Shown piece after piece: positions 1 through 27,994 of a stretch of DNA of 64,000 bases (position 1 is its first letter; the number at the start of each line of letters is the position of its first letter). The translations under genes and the position numbers were made by a program. The stretch comes from Muricea muricata (lineage: Eukaryota > Cnidaria > Anthozoa > Malacalcyonacea > Plexauridae): positions 2,666,501-2,730,500 of the forward strand of contig OY979730.1 in the NCBI GenBank assembly GCA_963855995.1. Direction: 5' to 3'. Under the pieces are notes generated by a model, which had not been told where the DNA came from, ran no database searches, and saw only the letters and a program-made list of their open reading frames with translations.

Positions 1-73
1 TTAGAGCATAATTGGTTAAAAATCTCTCTACATCACGTGGGACAAGAATACGTCATACTTCCAGTTCAGAACT

Positions 74-1023
74 TCAACTGTGCGCTTGTTTCTTGTTGTG
101 TTGAAATGTCTGGAATCGCTTGGCAATGCTTCCGTATAAATCGTCCGACGACTTTCCCGTTGGATCCAGCACGTTCGCGCGGAGTTTGCTGGGAATGTTT
201 CCAGGGGGGTTATAAAGTGCTACGACATACACTTCGTTTTTCGTTGAACTTTTACTGCATCCCATGCCAAGTTCGGACACATCTTTCCATACGACCTGCG
301 AAATTTTTCGAATAAAAGGTAGATTATAATAGAGAGATTATAAAATAGAGCAGAATTGTATATATTGTAATGCAGGGCGAGGCGAGGCGAAGCAAAGCGA
401 GGCGAGGCGAGGCGAGACAAGGTAGGTTATGGTAGTTAATTCGTACCTGAGTGAAGGTATCTGTATCAGAGTCAAGACTTGGCGCAGCGAAACTGTATCC
501 CTTGACTTGATTGTACCACAATTTTACAGCTTCCTCAAACGCATTATCACAACTGGCTGCGTTAGTCGAACTTGGATCTGAGAGTTGAACACAATCAATG
601 TGATAAATCTTTTTATGATTTTTTGATAGTATTTGTTACAAATTTAGAATATAGCAAACAAATATACCTGAAATCCTTGCAACATTTTCGCCATATTTGG
701 TGACAGACTTGACCAGAGCGACATCCAACGTTCCCTTAGTCGCCATTTCAGTGGCCATCTTGTTGGCACGCTCGGCCATTTCTGTGTTCCAGATCAATGG
801 CGGAACATGATGTTTCTTACGAAAAGCATTATGAATCAGAAGCCCCTTTGCACTGCCTAAACGAAGCAGTTGAATCCGTCATTTTAAAAGCTTATGTATA
901 TCAAGGTAAAATACAACGGCATACATATAAAAACATTGACTCACCATCATCTGCCATAGTTTGAAATACCAGAAACCCACATAGAAAGGCGCATGCCCAA
1001 ACGCATTTAAATCGTGATGACAT
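74..1023 (-). CDS. Secreted CAP-domain (SCP/TAPS, GLIPR2-like) protein, 4 exons
   Basis: Coding exons 1023-945, 856-668, 577-447 and 295-74 have GT..AG borders and compatible phases; together they give 621 nt, 206 aa plus stop. Residues 1-24 form a hydrophobic signal peptide (CVWACAFLCGFLVF), so the product is probably secreted. CAP-family hallmarks are visible in order: HNAFRKKHHVPPLIWN near the N-terminus, YGENVA in the middle, FTQVVWKD, and the C-terminal YVVALYNPPGNI. The last block lacks the usual CAP2 cysteine, as in the GLIPR2/GAPR-1 subfamily. CAP proteins are small alpha-beta-alpha sandwich proteins with varied, often unclear roles (lipid binding, defence, venom components). Oddity: the residue before FTQ, usually the metal-binding His of GHFTQ, is Thr here (DTFTQ). 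The start is the first ATG before the signal peptide. The family assignment is firm; the physiological role is unknown. Confidence 0.9.
370..417. repeat. GGCGA-type pentanucleotide repeat in CAP intron 3
   Basis: An imperfect run of GGCGA units (some decayed to AGCAA) lies between the last two exons of the CAP gene. It is a simple intronic microsatellite. Confidence 0.8.
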
Positions 1024-2443
1024 GATGGTGTTAAGGAACTATTATAAGCTAGTCTTGCTCCAGTTGTCAGACACCTTGATTGATAATGAAGATAGGCATT
1101 TAGTCTCCATAAGGTTACTTCATAATTAACTTCAGAGGTCGATCCTTGGATTGTATATCACTTACTATTCTAGATATGCCTAATTTTGTATAATTGTAAA
1201 CTTTACAGTGGATTATTATATTTGGGCAAAGACCTGTTTCCTGCCTCGAGCAATCAACTTCAATAAATGAACAAAGTAGTGTTATCTTATCTTGATTCTA
1301 CACTTAAGTTGGATTCACAACTTCAGGTTTACAATTTCAAAGCAAAGTAGTGTTCTGCATACCTTCGATTACTTACGTCTATCTTCTGTGGTCTGTGGCC
1401 AGCCACTTCTAGCACACAAGTAACGCAATTTTCCAACACTCGCTAACTAAAGCGTTTCTTTCTCAAGAGTAAAGAATTCAAGCTTTATTGATCAATAATC
1501 TCGAGATTTTGTCTCGGTTGAATTCACAAACCGAATGATGCAGGTAAAGCGTTAGTGAAAAACAGGTGGCAAGCAAAGTGCTTGGCGAACTTGCAGTTTG
1601 GTTTAAACAGTTTAAAAGTATTAATATAATATATGTAGCATTTTGGGGGACACACGCAGTTTCTTGTGAATTTTTGTAAACCAGAAGAAGCTCGGGAATG
1701 TGATGTTCTGCGATTTGGATATCAATTTTTTCTGTTCTTCTGGCAACTTTGTACGATTTGTTAACTTTTTTGCCCATAAGCGCCTGGCTGAGAAATAAGC
1801 AATTTCGTCGTGTGGGGGTGGGAGCATCGACAACATTTATAATTATCTAACCATATTGTTTGTGCCTCTAATTGGCTCTAAACTTGTACTGCGAGATATT
1901 GTTAGTAATTGAATACAATATTCGTTACTAAGCCCGTGGTCTGGTATTTCTCAATACCATGTTTTACTAGGCTTTGGCTTTTAGAGACAGTTCCGTCATA
2001 CCACACTTGAACAAACCAATCTCATTTCTCCAAGAGAAGGAGGAAATGTGTCAATTCTAATATCCTGCGCACGTCATCGGCAAGCTTAGCCGAGCTTGCC
2101 CTGACTTGCATGAAAAAATATTGATATCTGTGCCAAACACATCGTAAGATTAGCGCCTCCTGCAGTGCATCATAAAAAATTAAGATTTAAGAAATCAGTT
2201 TTAAAGGTTTTGTTCGGGATGAATGGAGCTTCCATCGACATATGTCTTACATATTACCAATTTTTACTCCAGACATTTTAGCATTTCAACGAAAGAAATT
2301 GAAATGATGCTTACTTGTGTAAATGTCGTGCAGCAATGCAACCATTGTCTGTAATTAATTGCAATGTGATGAAATGTGTGGTCTTGTCATATACACAGCC
2401 AGCAATCTAGTCGGAGCACTTGCCATTGAACCTTAGCGCAGTG
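1024..2443. other. Intergenic region between the divergent CAP and secreted-protein genes
   Basis: The two flanking genes are transcribed away from this spacer, so it must contain both promoters. I see no coding exon, tRNA or clear transposon in it. The open frames on the minus strand at 1478-1836 have no recognisable similarity or splice support. Confidence 0.5.
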
Positions 2444-5116
2444 ATGTTGTCTCTGGGATTCCTCCTGGTTTTTTGCATCCTTGGTGCACATAGCGCCACA
2501 GTGAAAGATGAAAAAGTCAGCTGTAGCGAGCTGTATTACAGTAGCCATCTTTCAAAGAACTTTAACGAAACCATCGCTCACACAATCCACTCAATGACCG
2601 TGCAAGGATTGCGAATGTTCAATCCGAAGGCAACAGTGGCGAACAATGTCCCGACGGTTAATCACGATATCAGCGATGAGGTATGGGTTATTTGTTTTCA
2701 TTGTGTGCATTTGATGGGCGTGGGCAGTATAGTTCATATAACATATAGTTTTTATAACTATTTTATGCTAGCTTACGTTATTTCTCTTGTAATTATAATT
2801 TGACAAGCATCGTATATACATTTAATCTGTCTGACGCCCCCAGTTGTAAACAGTTGTCAAGGACAGCGTGGTTAAATACATACTTACATGCAACACGGCA
2901 ATTCAGAAACATGATGGTGTACTTGGACACTACAGCAAACCGTCGCCTCTCAGCTGTGGGAAGCTAGATAAAGGAATTATGCCATTGGTATTGGTACTTG
3001 CATAACCCTACTGTCCCACCCTCGGAGGGGGGAAGGCTTCTGGGTACGAGGTTGATATACGATCCCCAAAATTAGATATAGAATAAACAAAACGAATGGA
3101 CATTTGGTCACATGTCACCACCCACACAAAACAAACAAAACTTCCCTTTAGGAAGTTGGATTATCGCTTTGGTAAGGTTGACATATTCATAGACCTGGGC
3201 TTGTATAAAAAAACATCAATTTTTCAACCCAAAGTCCCATATATGAACAATAAAATTGGATCCAAATATTCCCCAAGACTTGTACATTTACAGCCATGTT
3301 GTCAATTGTGTTTGTATTAGACTAAGTAAATCATGTTGGGTCCTGTAAAGATAAGCCATCACGAGTGCACGATCGAACCCACAATCATAGAAGCAAAAGG
3401 GCATTTGCTGAATTATTTGCACAAGTAAAGCAACTTCTAATCACAATGACAACGGCTACATTTTATCCCTAGAGCCATCTGGTTCTTCCCTATGCCCCAG
3501 CAGAACATCACATGAGTGAAGATTTCACAACGGACACAATGAATATGATTGACGTCATCTTGTCGCGCATTGGTAAAGACGACGATGGCCTGGGACCAAA
3601 CTGGTCAGCAACTGAACGCATTGTGCACAAATTCCACATGTATGACGTGTGGTCACGTGTGCTAATAACGTACAAGGAAATTGTCTTAAAACATCGTCCA
3701 CAGGTAAATATTGATTTCACTTTAACCATAGACAATCTAAGGAATGGACTGGAAACGCAAGCTAAAGTTTACGCGACATCCGTGATACGCTTTACTTTGG
3801 AACCCTGTAACTTCACTTTAAATACATTTCAGGACTTCGTATTTACATATTTTAAACAAGAACAGAAATGTGAATGCAACTATCGACTTTTAAAACTTTT
3901 CAGAGAGATAAACGAGGCGGAAAATCACCATTTAATGTTTCCGTAAACCTTTTTCAACAACAACAATGGCGACATTTCTGCAGTCGAAAAGAATGCAAAC
4001 ATTCAGCGCTGGGTTTTAGCTTTGTTATATCCATAAAGAATTTTAAAAGTCGATAGTTCCATAGAGATTGCGGTTCTTGTTTAAAATATGTAAATAGAAA
4101 GTCCTGAAGTATATTTAAAGTGAAGTTACAGGGTTCCAAAGAATAGCATATCAGGCCGTATCACGGATGTCGCGTCAGCAACATTGACACTTTAGCTTGC
4201 GTTTCCAGTCCATTCTGTTGATTGTCTATGCTTTAACTAACAAACAATATCACCATACGTCGCAACCTATTTCTTCTCGTACGAATAACACTGTCTCTGC
4301 TTAAATCTTGCCATGTTTGCGGTGTTACTCCATATCAACAGCGGGAATTAACCGAAAAATATACCTGACCACGGTGGTAATCGGGCTCGTGGAACTCGTG
4401 CCCAGTTCTCTGCTAACTGAGCTACGGGGTCAGGTCCGTCCGAGCATGTGATATTTCGAAACTGAGTCCAGTTTTTCACTGAGTCCAATTTAATCTCAAA
4501 TGTATCAGGAGTTTTTTACTAATATCAAATGCACTCCCAAAGTCGTAGGTTCCACTCGTTCCGTGGTCAGGCATATTTTTCAACTTGTACACAAAGTTAT
4601 ACAACAAACAACAAAGGGCGTCTTTCAAAACATGATTAAAAAAATCTCATACTTGTAAAGGATATATTGTATATACATAGGTATATTTGTGATCATTGTA
4701 ATCACTGATATCCCGTTAGTACCAGCAGCATTGCTGACGGAATTTTCAACAGTTTTAATTAAAATATTTTTATTATTACTATCATTATTATTTTCACCCG
4801 AGTACATAACGATTACTCGCTACAAACCGCATCACCATTGAAACCGCACAAACTTGAGATTGTTTTGCTTTTGCCACAGGACGAGCTTTGTGAATGTCTT
4901 TTGAATACGCACGACAACGGTATCTACGATGCCGTACTCTGGGTTGCCCGACACTACAAATCTGGCACGCCAATCACGCTGCTTAACCGGCCCATCCCGA
5001 AATTGAAGGACGCAAAATCGTGGGGCATCTGGAAGAAGCGCTTGTTACATTACTACACCAACTCTGCGTTGGAGGATGCCGGCATTTACCTGTATTGTGC
5101 GACCAAACATTTCTGA
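2444..5116 (+). CDS. Small secreted protein of unknown function, 3 exons
   Basis: Exons 2444-2680, 3473-3703 and 4880-5116 are all phase 0 with good GT and AG borders, giving 705 nt and 234 aa. The ATG at 2444 is chosen because it directly precedes a strong signal peptide (MLSLGFLLVFCILGAHS); an upstream in-frame TTG at 2420 is not a credible eukaryotic start. The mature part is mixed alpha/polar with four cysteines (one after VS, a CEC pair, one near the C-terminus), enough for two disulfides, and one N-glycosylation sequon (NFNET). Exon 2 is rich in Asp and Met; exon 3 has a basic, aromatic end (WGIWKKRLLHYY). I recognise no family. An AATAAA at 5291 is a plausible polyadenylation signal. 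The structure is well supported; the function is not known. Confidence 0.75.
3728..4232. mobile_element. Foldback (MITE-like) inverted repeat in intron 2 of the secreted-protein gene
   Basis: The stretch from about 3728 to 3925 reappears in reverse complement at about 4015-4232. Examples are GGAATGGACTGGAAACGCAA, ACCCTGTAACTTCACTTTAA and ACTATCGACTTTTAAAA. The arms are about 200 bp, slightly diverged, around a roughly 90-bp spacer. No transposase is encoded, so it is probably a non-autonomous DNA element. Confidence 0.8.
4355..4583 (-). mobile_element. tRNA-derived SINE or foldback with tRNA-like ends
   Basis: On the minus strand the segment at 4375-4432 carries a tRNA D-arm/A-box-like stretch (GTAGCTCAGTTAGCAGAGAA). 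It is flanked by a terminal inverted repeat: AAAATATACCTGACCACGG at the left edge and its near complement at 4561-4583. A true tRNA is unlikely because no full cloverleaf or good B box is visible. Confidence 0.5.
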
Positions 5117-6343
5117 GAAATTGGGATTTCCTGAAACACTTTGTTTTCTTGTAATCTTGGGTGGTGATCCGTAATTAAGGTTTTCCTAGAAAGGGAATAA
5201 GTTGCAACGCGTGGGAAAATATGCATTGTTAAAATGTATTAGAATTAGGAATGAAATGTTTGGAAATAATTCTTGAATTGAATGATGTTGAATAAATATT
5301 GAAATGTATGGACAAGAAAGTTCTTTAATGCTATCACTTTCTTTGTGCTAAAAATAAACGAATCCACGTACATGAAAACATTGTAACAAGTCGTTCGAGC
5401 TGGCTTATGAGTGCCTCGGGTCGTTACAACACTGTTATTAATCCACCATTTGGTCTAATAACACATTAAATGAATTACGATGTGTTTACAATATTAACAT
5501 TTTTATAATCGCAAAATTATATTCAACAATTAGATTACAAGCTCGAGATTTCTATGCGGTAAAGTGCTAGTTGAGAGCGAGTAATCTAATTGGTTTGGTA
5601 GAATCTGAGATGGATAATTGATTTTTTAGTCATTTTTCAAAAAAAAACTATTACAAATTGTCTTTAAATTCAAAAAATGCACTAGAGAAATTATTGTGTC
5701 GCTATCAGGTGACTATTGATTTTTCCTGCATTCTGATTGCTCAAGATTCACTGTCTCTGAAGTGATAGTCACTGGCCAGTGACTATAGCTTTTTGCTTTT
5801 TTATACAGTAATAAATTTGAAGTGAATGTTTGTAAAGTTTACCATTTTGTAAAGTTATTATTTGTAAACACCTGGAAAACAGGCTCGGCGATTATAAGCC
5901 TATATTAACTTTGCCTTATTGAATATAGTCTTGCAATCACCTCACCTTCGGCGACTAATTGTTAAATAGATAGCGAATAGAGTAGCCAATCAAATTACAG
6001 CATTTGCATTAGTATGCTAGCATGATTTTACTAAATTAATTATATATTATAAAATTTTAGAAATTGCTAAAATATGAAGTGTTCACGCAGTCGGAAATCA
6101 CTCAGTGAGTGAGTATCCAGCTTATATACCTCACGCATAGTCACACTTCTCTTACTTTATATGCATTAGAAGAATACTTCAATATACAATAAGACAAAAT
6201 ATGTTAAAACCTACACAGACTGACAATTCAGTCTGAGTCGATATACACGTTTATAATTGGAAAACATCTCCTCGAACGATTTCACAGTCCACTATCCCGT
6301 CCGCTATCCCGTTCAGTCCACTATCTCAAGTTATCTATGTCGT
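5117..6343. other. Spacer between convergent genes (3' UTR regions)
   Basis: It contains the putative AATAAA at 5291 for the upstream plus-strand gene and presumably the 3' UTR of the minus-strand receptor gene. I see nothing else beyond short AT-rich hairpins. Confidence 0.5.
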
Positions 6344-9300
6344 TTACTCATTTGGTCCATCAGGAATGCGCTCGTATTCAGCCTGGACATTTTGAGGTTG
6401 TACAGCATTTTGTTGACCCTTGCATAAATTGACAAGGAACAACACCAGCATGACCAGTGCGCACGGTACCACCACAATACAGTTCATAGAAATGATCAAC
6501 CAAACCAAGGATTTATCAAATTTCAGAGAAACGCGGAGCAATGCCAAGCCGACAAACGACAGTAACAAAACGACCGAAACGATCACGTCGGCCATAGTTT
6601 CCAATTCGAATTTTTGCCAGTACTGTTCGTATGGACGGTATATTAAAATGACGGCCATTGAGGAGACGAGCAGTAGAGTTATCCCCATGATCTGGTAACA
6701 AGATGTGCTTGGCACGACGGTCAAAAACACGGCGAGCAAAAGTCGACGGGCAAGAAACACCACGGGGAAAATACGTCGGTAAGGACCTTGTTTAAATTCC
6801 TGGTACAATGGTTTCATCCATTTGTCCACATCATCAGAAACAGCGTTGCCGTTGCCGTCCAAGTACTTGTACAGCAAAGGAGCGAACCCCAAGAAAGGAA
6901 CTGCGAGAACGAATATGAGCAAGGAAGCAAACCCTAAACCTAGCAGCCAGTTATAGGAGGTCCCATCACAGTTCAACCATGGTGTATCCTTCAAATACGA
7001 CAAACCGTCGAGGTGTTCGCATGGTAACAACGCTTTGAAGGTTTTGGCTGTGATAGGAAAGTACAAGAATAACAGAATTTGGACGGTCAATCGCTTGCAC
7101 GCAGAACTGGGAATGCATAAACTTCGACATCCACTAATTCTCACCAAACCGTGCAAGAGCCACAGGAGAAAGATCGCTGCAACAGGTGCTGCCAAAATTA
7201 CAGCAAAGCTCACCTCAGGACGATCTGCATCGGAGAAGCTACAAGTAAGTTGCGAGATGTCGAAATTGAACGCATTTGTGATTTGGTATTTTAGCAGAAC
7301 TACAATAGGCGGCCAAATATTAGCGTCAGAGAACATGGCGTCGAGAGACTGGAAGAAAAAGACAGTGATGCATAGAAAACTTTCGAGCTTCTCGCTCGCT
7401 CCGGAGAGACCCAAGATCCACACCGCAAATATTACGACAAAAAACCATCCAGGAACTATGGACATGAAGTGTAGAACAATCAGAGTTACGGCCAAGAAAA
7501 ACATTGGGATGAGCACAAGCTTTTTACCGTTTCTGAAACAAATCAGTAGTCCGATAGAGACAAGAAAACACACCACAAAACAGACCGTTAATACAACCGG
7601 AAAGTTTCTACGGAACTCGGGACAACGAATGCACAGCGACCCCTTCTTGTAGTGGTCGTCCAGGCACTGGGAACAAAACCGTCCCTTGTTTCCATAGCGA
7701 CATATACACGAAGTATTACAGGAAGTTCGGAGTTCGCCATTCACTTTGTTTAGCTGGCATTTGCATTTTCCAGACGGACTGCAAATTTCTTCATCGAATT
7801 TTTCTTCCTGACTGCACTTAACCATTCGTGTGACGTTAGTAAAATTACCACAGCATGGCCAGTAGCCTTTGTGAATGGTCATTTCAACTTCAACAAAGTC
7901 CACAGATCCTTCGACAACTTTATGCTCTCGCGATGCTTCCACTTCGCACGAAGCGCCTTCCATACAGGGCTTGCAGTATTGCCGAAATCCATAGTAGCCA
8001 CTTTTGCAAGTGCATAGAGCGTAGCCATAGTAACTTGGGTCCACCTCTGCTTTGCCTCCAGTCAGTGTTAATTGTAGCGTCGGGCAGACGAGAATATCTT
8101 TATCAATGGTTTCTGTTACTGAGATATTTAAATAGCTATTCAGAAACGATTCCAGTTTGGTTTCCATGTAACGGTTACCGCGAATATCCAAAAACGTTAG
8201 CATTTTTAGCGGCGAGAAGAAACTCTTCCGCAGATCTCCCGTGAAATTATTCGATGCAAAATTAAGATGAAAGAGATAAGCCATGCTATAAGCGTCATTG
8301 CTTGGAATTTGTCCCGTTAGATTGTTTTCACTCAGATCAATGTACATAATTTTCCCAAAGCTCCAAAGTTTGCTTGGTATGTTCCCCTTCAAGCCGCAGT
8401 TCTTTGCAACTAACATGCGAAGGTTATCATTGCAAGATTGCAAAGTTTTTAAAAAAGTGTCAGCGTCGACTCTCAGGTTTACATTATTGTCGATGAACAG
8501 CATTTGCAACTTTTTGTTGAAAGTCATGTTTTCGGCAAAGCCTGTGAAGTTACTCATGGACACTTCGAGTACTTGAAGTGTTTCTAGTTGACCTAAGGCC
8601 CTGGGAAGCAAGCCGTGAAGGTACGGATTCGCGCCTAAGGAGAGTTGAGTAATCTTTTTGAAACCGAAAAAACACGAATGGAGTTCTCCATGAAGATCAT
8701 TTCCATACAAATGTAACTCGGTGATATTTGGGTGTTTTATGCCGAAGTCTTCGGGTAGGGTTCCTTTAAGTCGACAGTTGGTCAAATGCAAGTACTGGAG
8801 ACGAGTCATGTCGTCAAAATAAGACAAATTTCCTGACGTGAAATGGACATATTCTAAGTCTAAAAACCACAGTTTTGTCAGATTCTTGATGCTCAACGGA
8901 AGAGGGGTATCCTGTATATCATTTTCGCCCATACTCAATACTTGTAGTTTGTCCATCTTTCCGATGTCTTCTGGAAGAGAGTTGGCTTTCAGTCCGGGAT
9001 TTGTACAACAGATTTGCAGCTTTTCAAGGTTGTTTAGTTGCAATATGAGGTGCCAGGGTATATGACCGCGAATTTTGCTAAACGAGACAGAAAGTCGTCG
9101 AAGTCGGGTCATATTGCTTGATACTAGATCAGATATGCGTCCTGTCATTTGTTTGTTACGAGACAAACATATCCCTTGCAGATTTCGAAATCTCCAGAAA
9201 TTCGGCGGTTTGCCGACCAGGCCGTTTTCAACAAGCGAAATACATTTCACATAACTGCTGTTCTTGTAGCATTCGACACCATACCAATCGCAGTGATGTA

Positions 9301-10136
9301 CGCCATTGTTCTCCCGCCATCCTTTCGTCTCTTGCCAATACCGAGGGCCACCGGTTGCATGGTATAAATCCAACAAAAACGTACGCTCCTTCTCGGGTGC
9401 GTGCGTGAAATCGGTCACCGTGTCGTTCTCTGTTAAATTGTGCAAGCATCCTGTCGTGATAATCTCGCCAGCTTTTTGAAGGTACGCGAACTCTGAGATT
9501 CCTAGAAAAGAGTGCAATGCGAGTAAGCGTTCAATCTGAGGCATTGTTCGCTAAAATTCAGAACCTCATGAATATTCATTACTAGGAAGTACAATTCTTG
9601 TATTACGTCATTTGTCACATGGCGACTATTATATATGGCCACGTCGACAACAAAGTGCCTTCTTCGCTCAAAACGTCGAATTTTGTTTACTTTCATGGTT
9701 TTAGGTATCGTTTTAGATAACTTCGTTCTTCTAAATGCTCTCTTCTTCAACAAGATCTTTTGTTCGACAGAAAAGCAAGACCCAAACCGTTTGGTGTATA
9801 CGTAGAACAGCCATGCAGTATTATGTTATTTATGTACGCTTTGGCCGTGGGAGGCAAACTTAACTGCCTTGCCGTTGTTTTAGGTTTTTGGTGAGGAAAT
9901 TGAGGCGCTGGATGGGTATAGCTAAAACCTGCTATGCTTATGATACTAAATATTTCCTACACAACATAAATGTTTACTTGCAATACTGTGTTGATTGAAT
10001 GAATACAATACACAAAGTAACGCGTAAGCGACATAGTATGCGATATTAGCAACTCACCCAAACGATCTCCGATCTCCGGCAAAGCAAAGCACAAAGCCAA
10101 GTTCAAAATGAGACAATACACAAAGCAATTTGCCAT
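6344..10136 (-). CDS. LRR and Cys-rich multi-pass membrane receptor-like protein, 2 exons
   Basis: Exon 1 (10136-10058) encodes a signal peptide (MANCFVYCLILNLALCFA); exon 2 (9501-6344) carries the rest. The donor GTGAGT and the acceptor TTTTCTAG match in phase and give 1078 aa. Layout (approximate residues): signal 1-18; LRR N-cap with GW and HCDWYGVEC, 75-105; about twelve plant-like leucine-rich repeats (GxIP type), 107-485; a cysteine-rich extracellular stretch with CxCKSGYYG and CSQCLDDHY motifs, 500-655; then about ten hydrophobic segments, 660-1055, and a short acidic/polar tail (EYERIPDGPNE). The order implies an extracellular sensor on a polytopic membrane domain, perhaps an adhesion or pattern receptor (inference). 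No kinase, TIR or GPCR signature is visible. The long hydrophobic half is not assigned to a named family. The 3.16-kb intronless second exon is unusual beside intron-rich neighbours. Confidence 0.85.
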
Positions 10137-11797
10137 GGACAACTGAATTCGCGTGAAACACCGCCTGTAAACTGTGCCCTCACGAGCGACCAACAAACAA
10201 AGAATGTTTTTGTCTGAATGCGAATCGCCGTTCTGGGAAAATCCCAAGCAAGAGTCATGTGATGTCACAACTGGTCTTCCTAGAAAATAATTTCACGGAG
10301 AAGTATATCACAGTTTGGTGTTTCAATAACCAAAATTTCTAAACGTTGCGTGGCATAGAGTTATTATAGGTACTCTCTACTGGCGTGATGTTAAACAAAT
10401 GTGGACTCAAATGAAAAAGGTGAGACGTTTTCTGACTAAAATATATTTATTTGTTGACGATCTTTGAAAACGAGAAAAGCTGAACACATCAGAAACGTTC
10501 AAAAATATAATAATGGTTCAAACATCGCGAAACATGCATGGGACAATGATCATGTAATTGATTTTGATAACGCGAAAATCATTGACACAGGGAATTTCCG
10601 TGGTCGCCTAACACTAGAATCATATGCATGACATACAGGCAAAGACAGGAATGCCGATAACAACTCAAAACCGCTTCCTCGACAATATACAATCTTAATA
10701 AAGAAAACATAGTATCGCCTTATCGTATTTCACAGTGCACATGTATACACGTCATATCTAGCTTCATTTGACACTTTTACAGTTCATATATCATAGTAAA
10801 TATACCCGTTGAAGGCTAGAGATTGGTGGCTGAAAGCTCGTAAACAAATAAATATATATTATGCAAAACATAATCCAAAGATTAGCATCTTGAAACCCAA
10901 AATATGAGTTAAGCAAGAAAATTGAGTAAGTAATATTTCGATTTTATTACCAATATTATTCACTCAATAATATTTGAAATATTATTTCATATTCGAAATA
11001 TTATTTACTCAATTTTCTTGCTTAACTCATATTTTGGGTTTCAAGATGCTAATCTTCGGATTATGTTTTGTATTATATTTTTTGAAATTGTCGGCTGGTA
11101 TAAATAAATATATTTTAGTCAGAGAACGTCTCACCTTTTTCATTTATGTCTGATCCTGGTTACACATCCACGATTTTTAATGTGGACTCCTCGACAAGAG
11201 TTTTGTTCGCTATAGCGTAGACAGCCAAGACGATTATAGACGCGCTATGCAAATATTTTCGTGTTCTTTGGCAGCGAAACCGCAAGAGTTTCTGTAAACA
11301 AACGATCTCGGTATCAGATTCACTACACAGCTACACTCGTAAGGGTTGAAAATTTCATTTCGAAAGGATCAGTATAAACAGGATACACTAGGCAAAATTG
11401 CTTCGTTTCTCACTTTCAATCCCCTTCCCCTATAAGGACCCCACAAGTGGGTAAAAAAATATACCTGTTGAATTCCTTGTCCAATTTTGAATACCTTATA
11501 CAAAATCCATCTCACGCTTTCATTTTTCTTGCCCTGGGAGCCAAATTATCACAATAGAAAAATTTGAAAAGGCATATGGGACATAGATAACCACACCTGA
11601 TATACCAAAGTAACAGACATACACTATTATAACCTAATTTACAATGTTTAAAATCATCTTTATATAAACTAAAATATTTCCACTTGAAATTTATACAATA
11701 ATATTCCTGCAGACATTGCGCAATTTTAACATTTTGGTCACAGCCGATACTTGGGGCATACTTCGTCCAGTATTGTATCTAGGTCAGAGGCAGATTA
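10137..11797. other. Region between receptor gene 5' end and kinase gene 3' end
   Basis: Apart from the large foldback element at 10409-11145 I see no exon or RNA gene here. It should hold the receptor promoter on its left side and the kinase 3' UTR on its right side. Confidence 0.4.
10409..11145. mobile_element. MITE-like foldback element with nested palindrome
   Basis: The outer terminal repeats are AAATGAAAAAGGTGAGACGT (left) and the matching complement ending at 11145; both continue into TCTGACTAAAATATATTTAT. Inside, 10861-10945 and 11000-11085 form a second, almost perfect inverted repeat with a spacer of about 50 bp. No protein is encoded. This is consistent with a non-autonomous DNA transposon or two nested ones. 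Confidence 0.8.

Positions 11798-27994
<16,197 letters not shown>

Noticed and set aside
1478-1836. Minus-strand open frames of 71-99 codons
   Set aside because: No similarity, no plausible splicing, and typical length for chance frames in AT-rich DNA.
4370-4435. Possible tRNA gene on the minus strand
   Set aside because: The D-arm-like sequence is good, but no acceptor stem or proper T-arm is visible; a SINE head is more likely.
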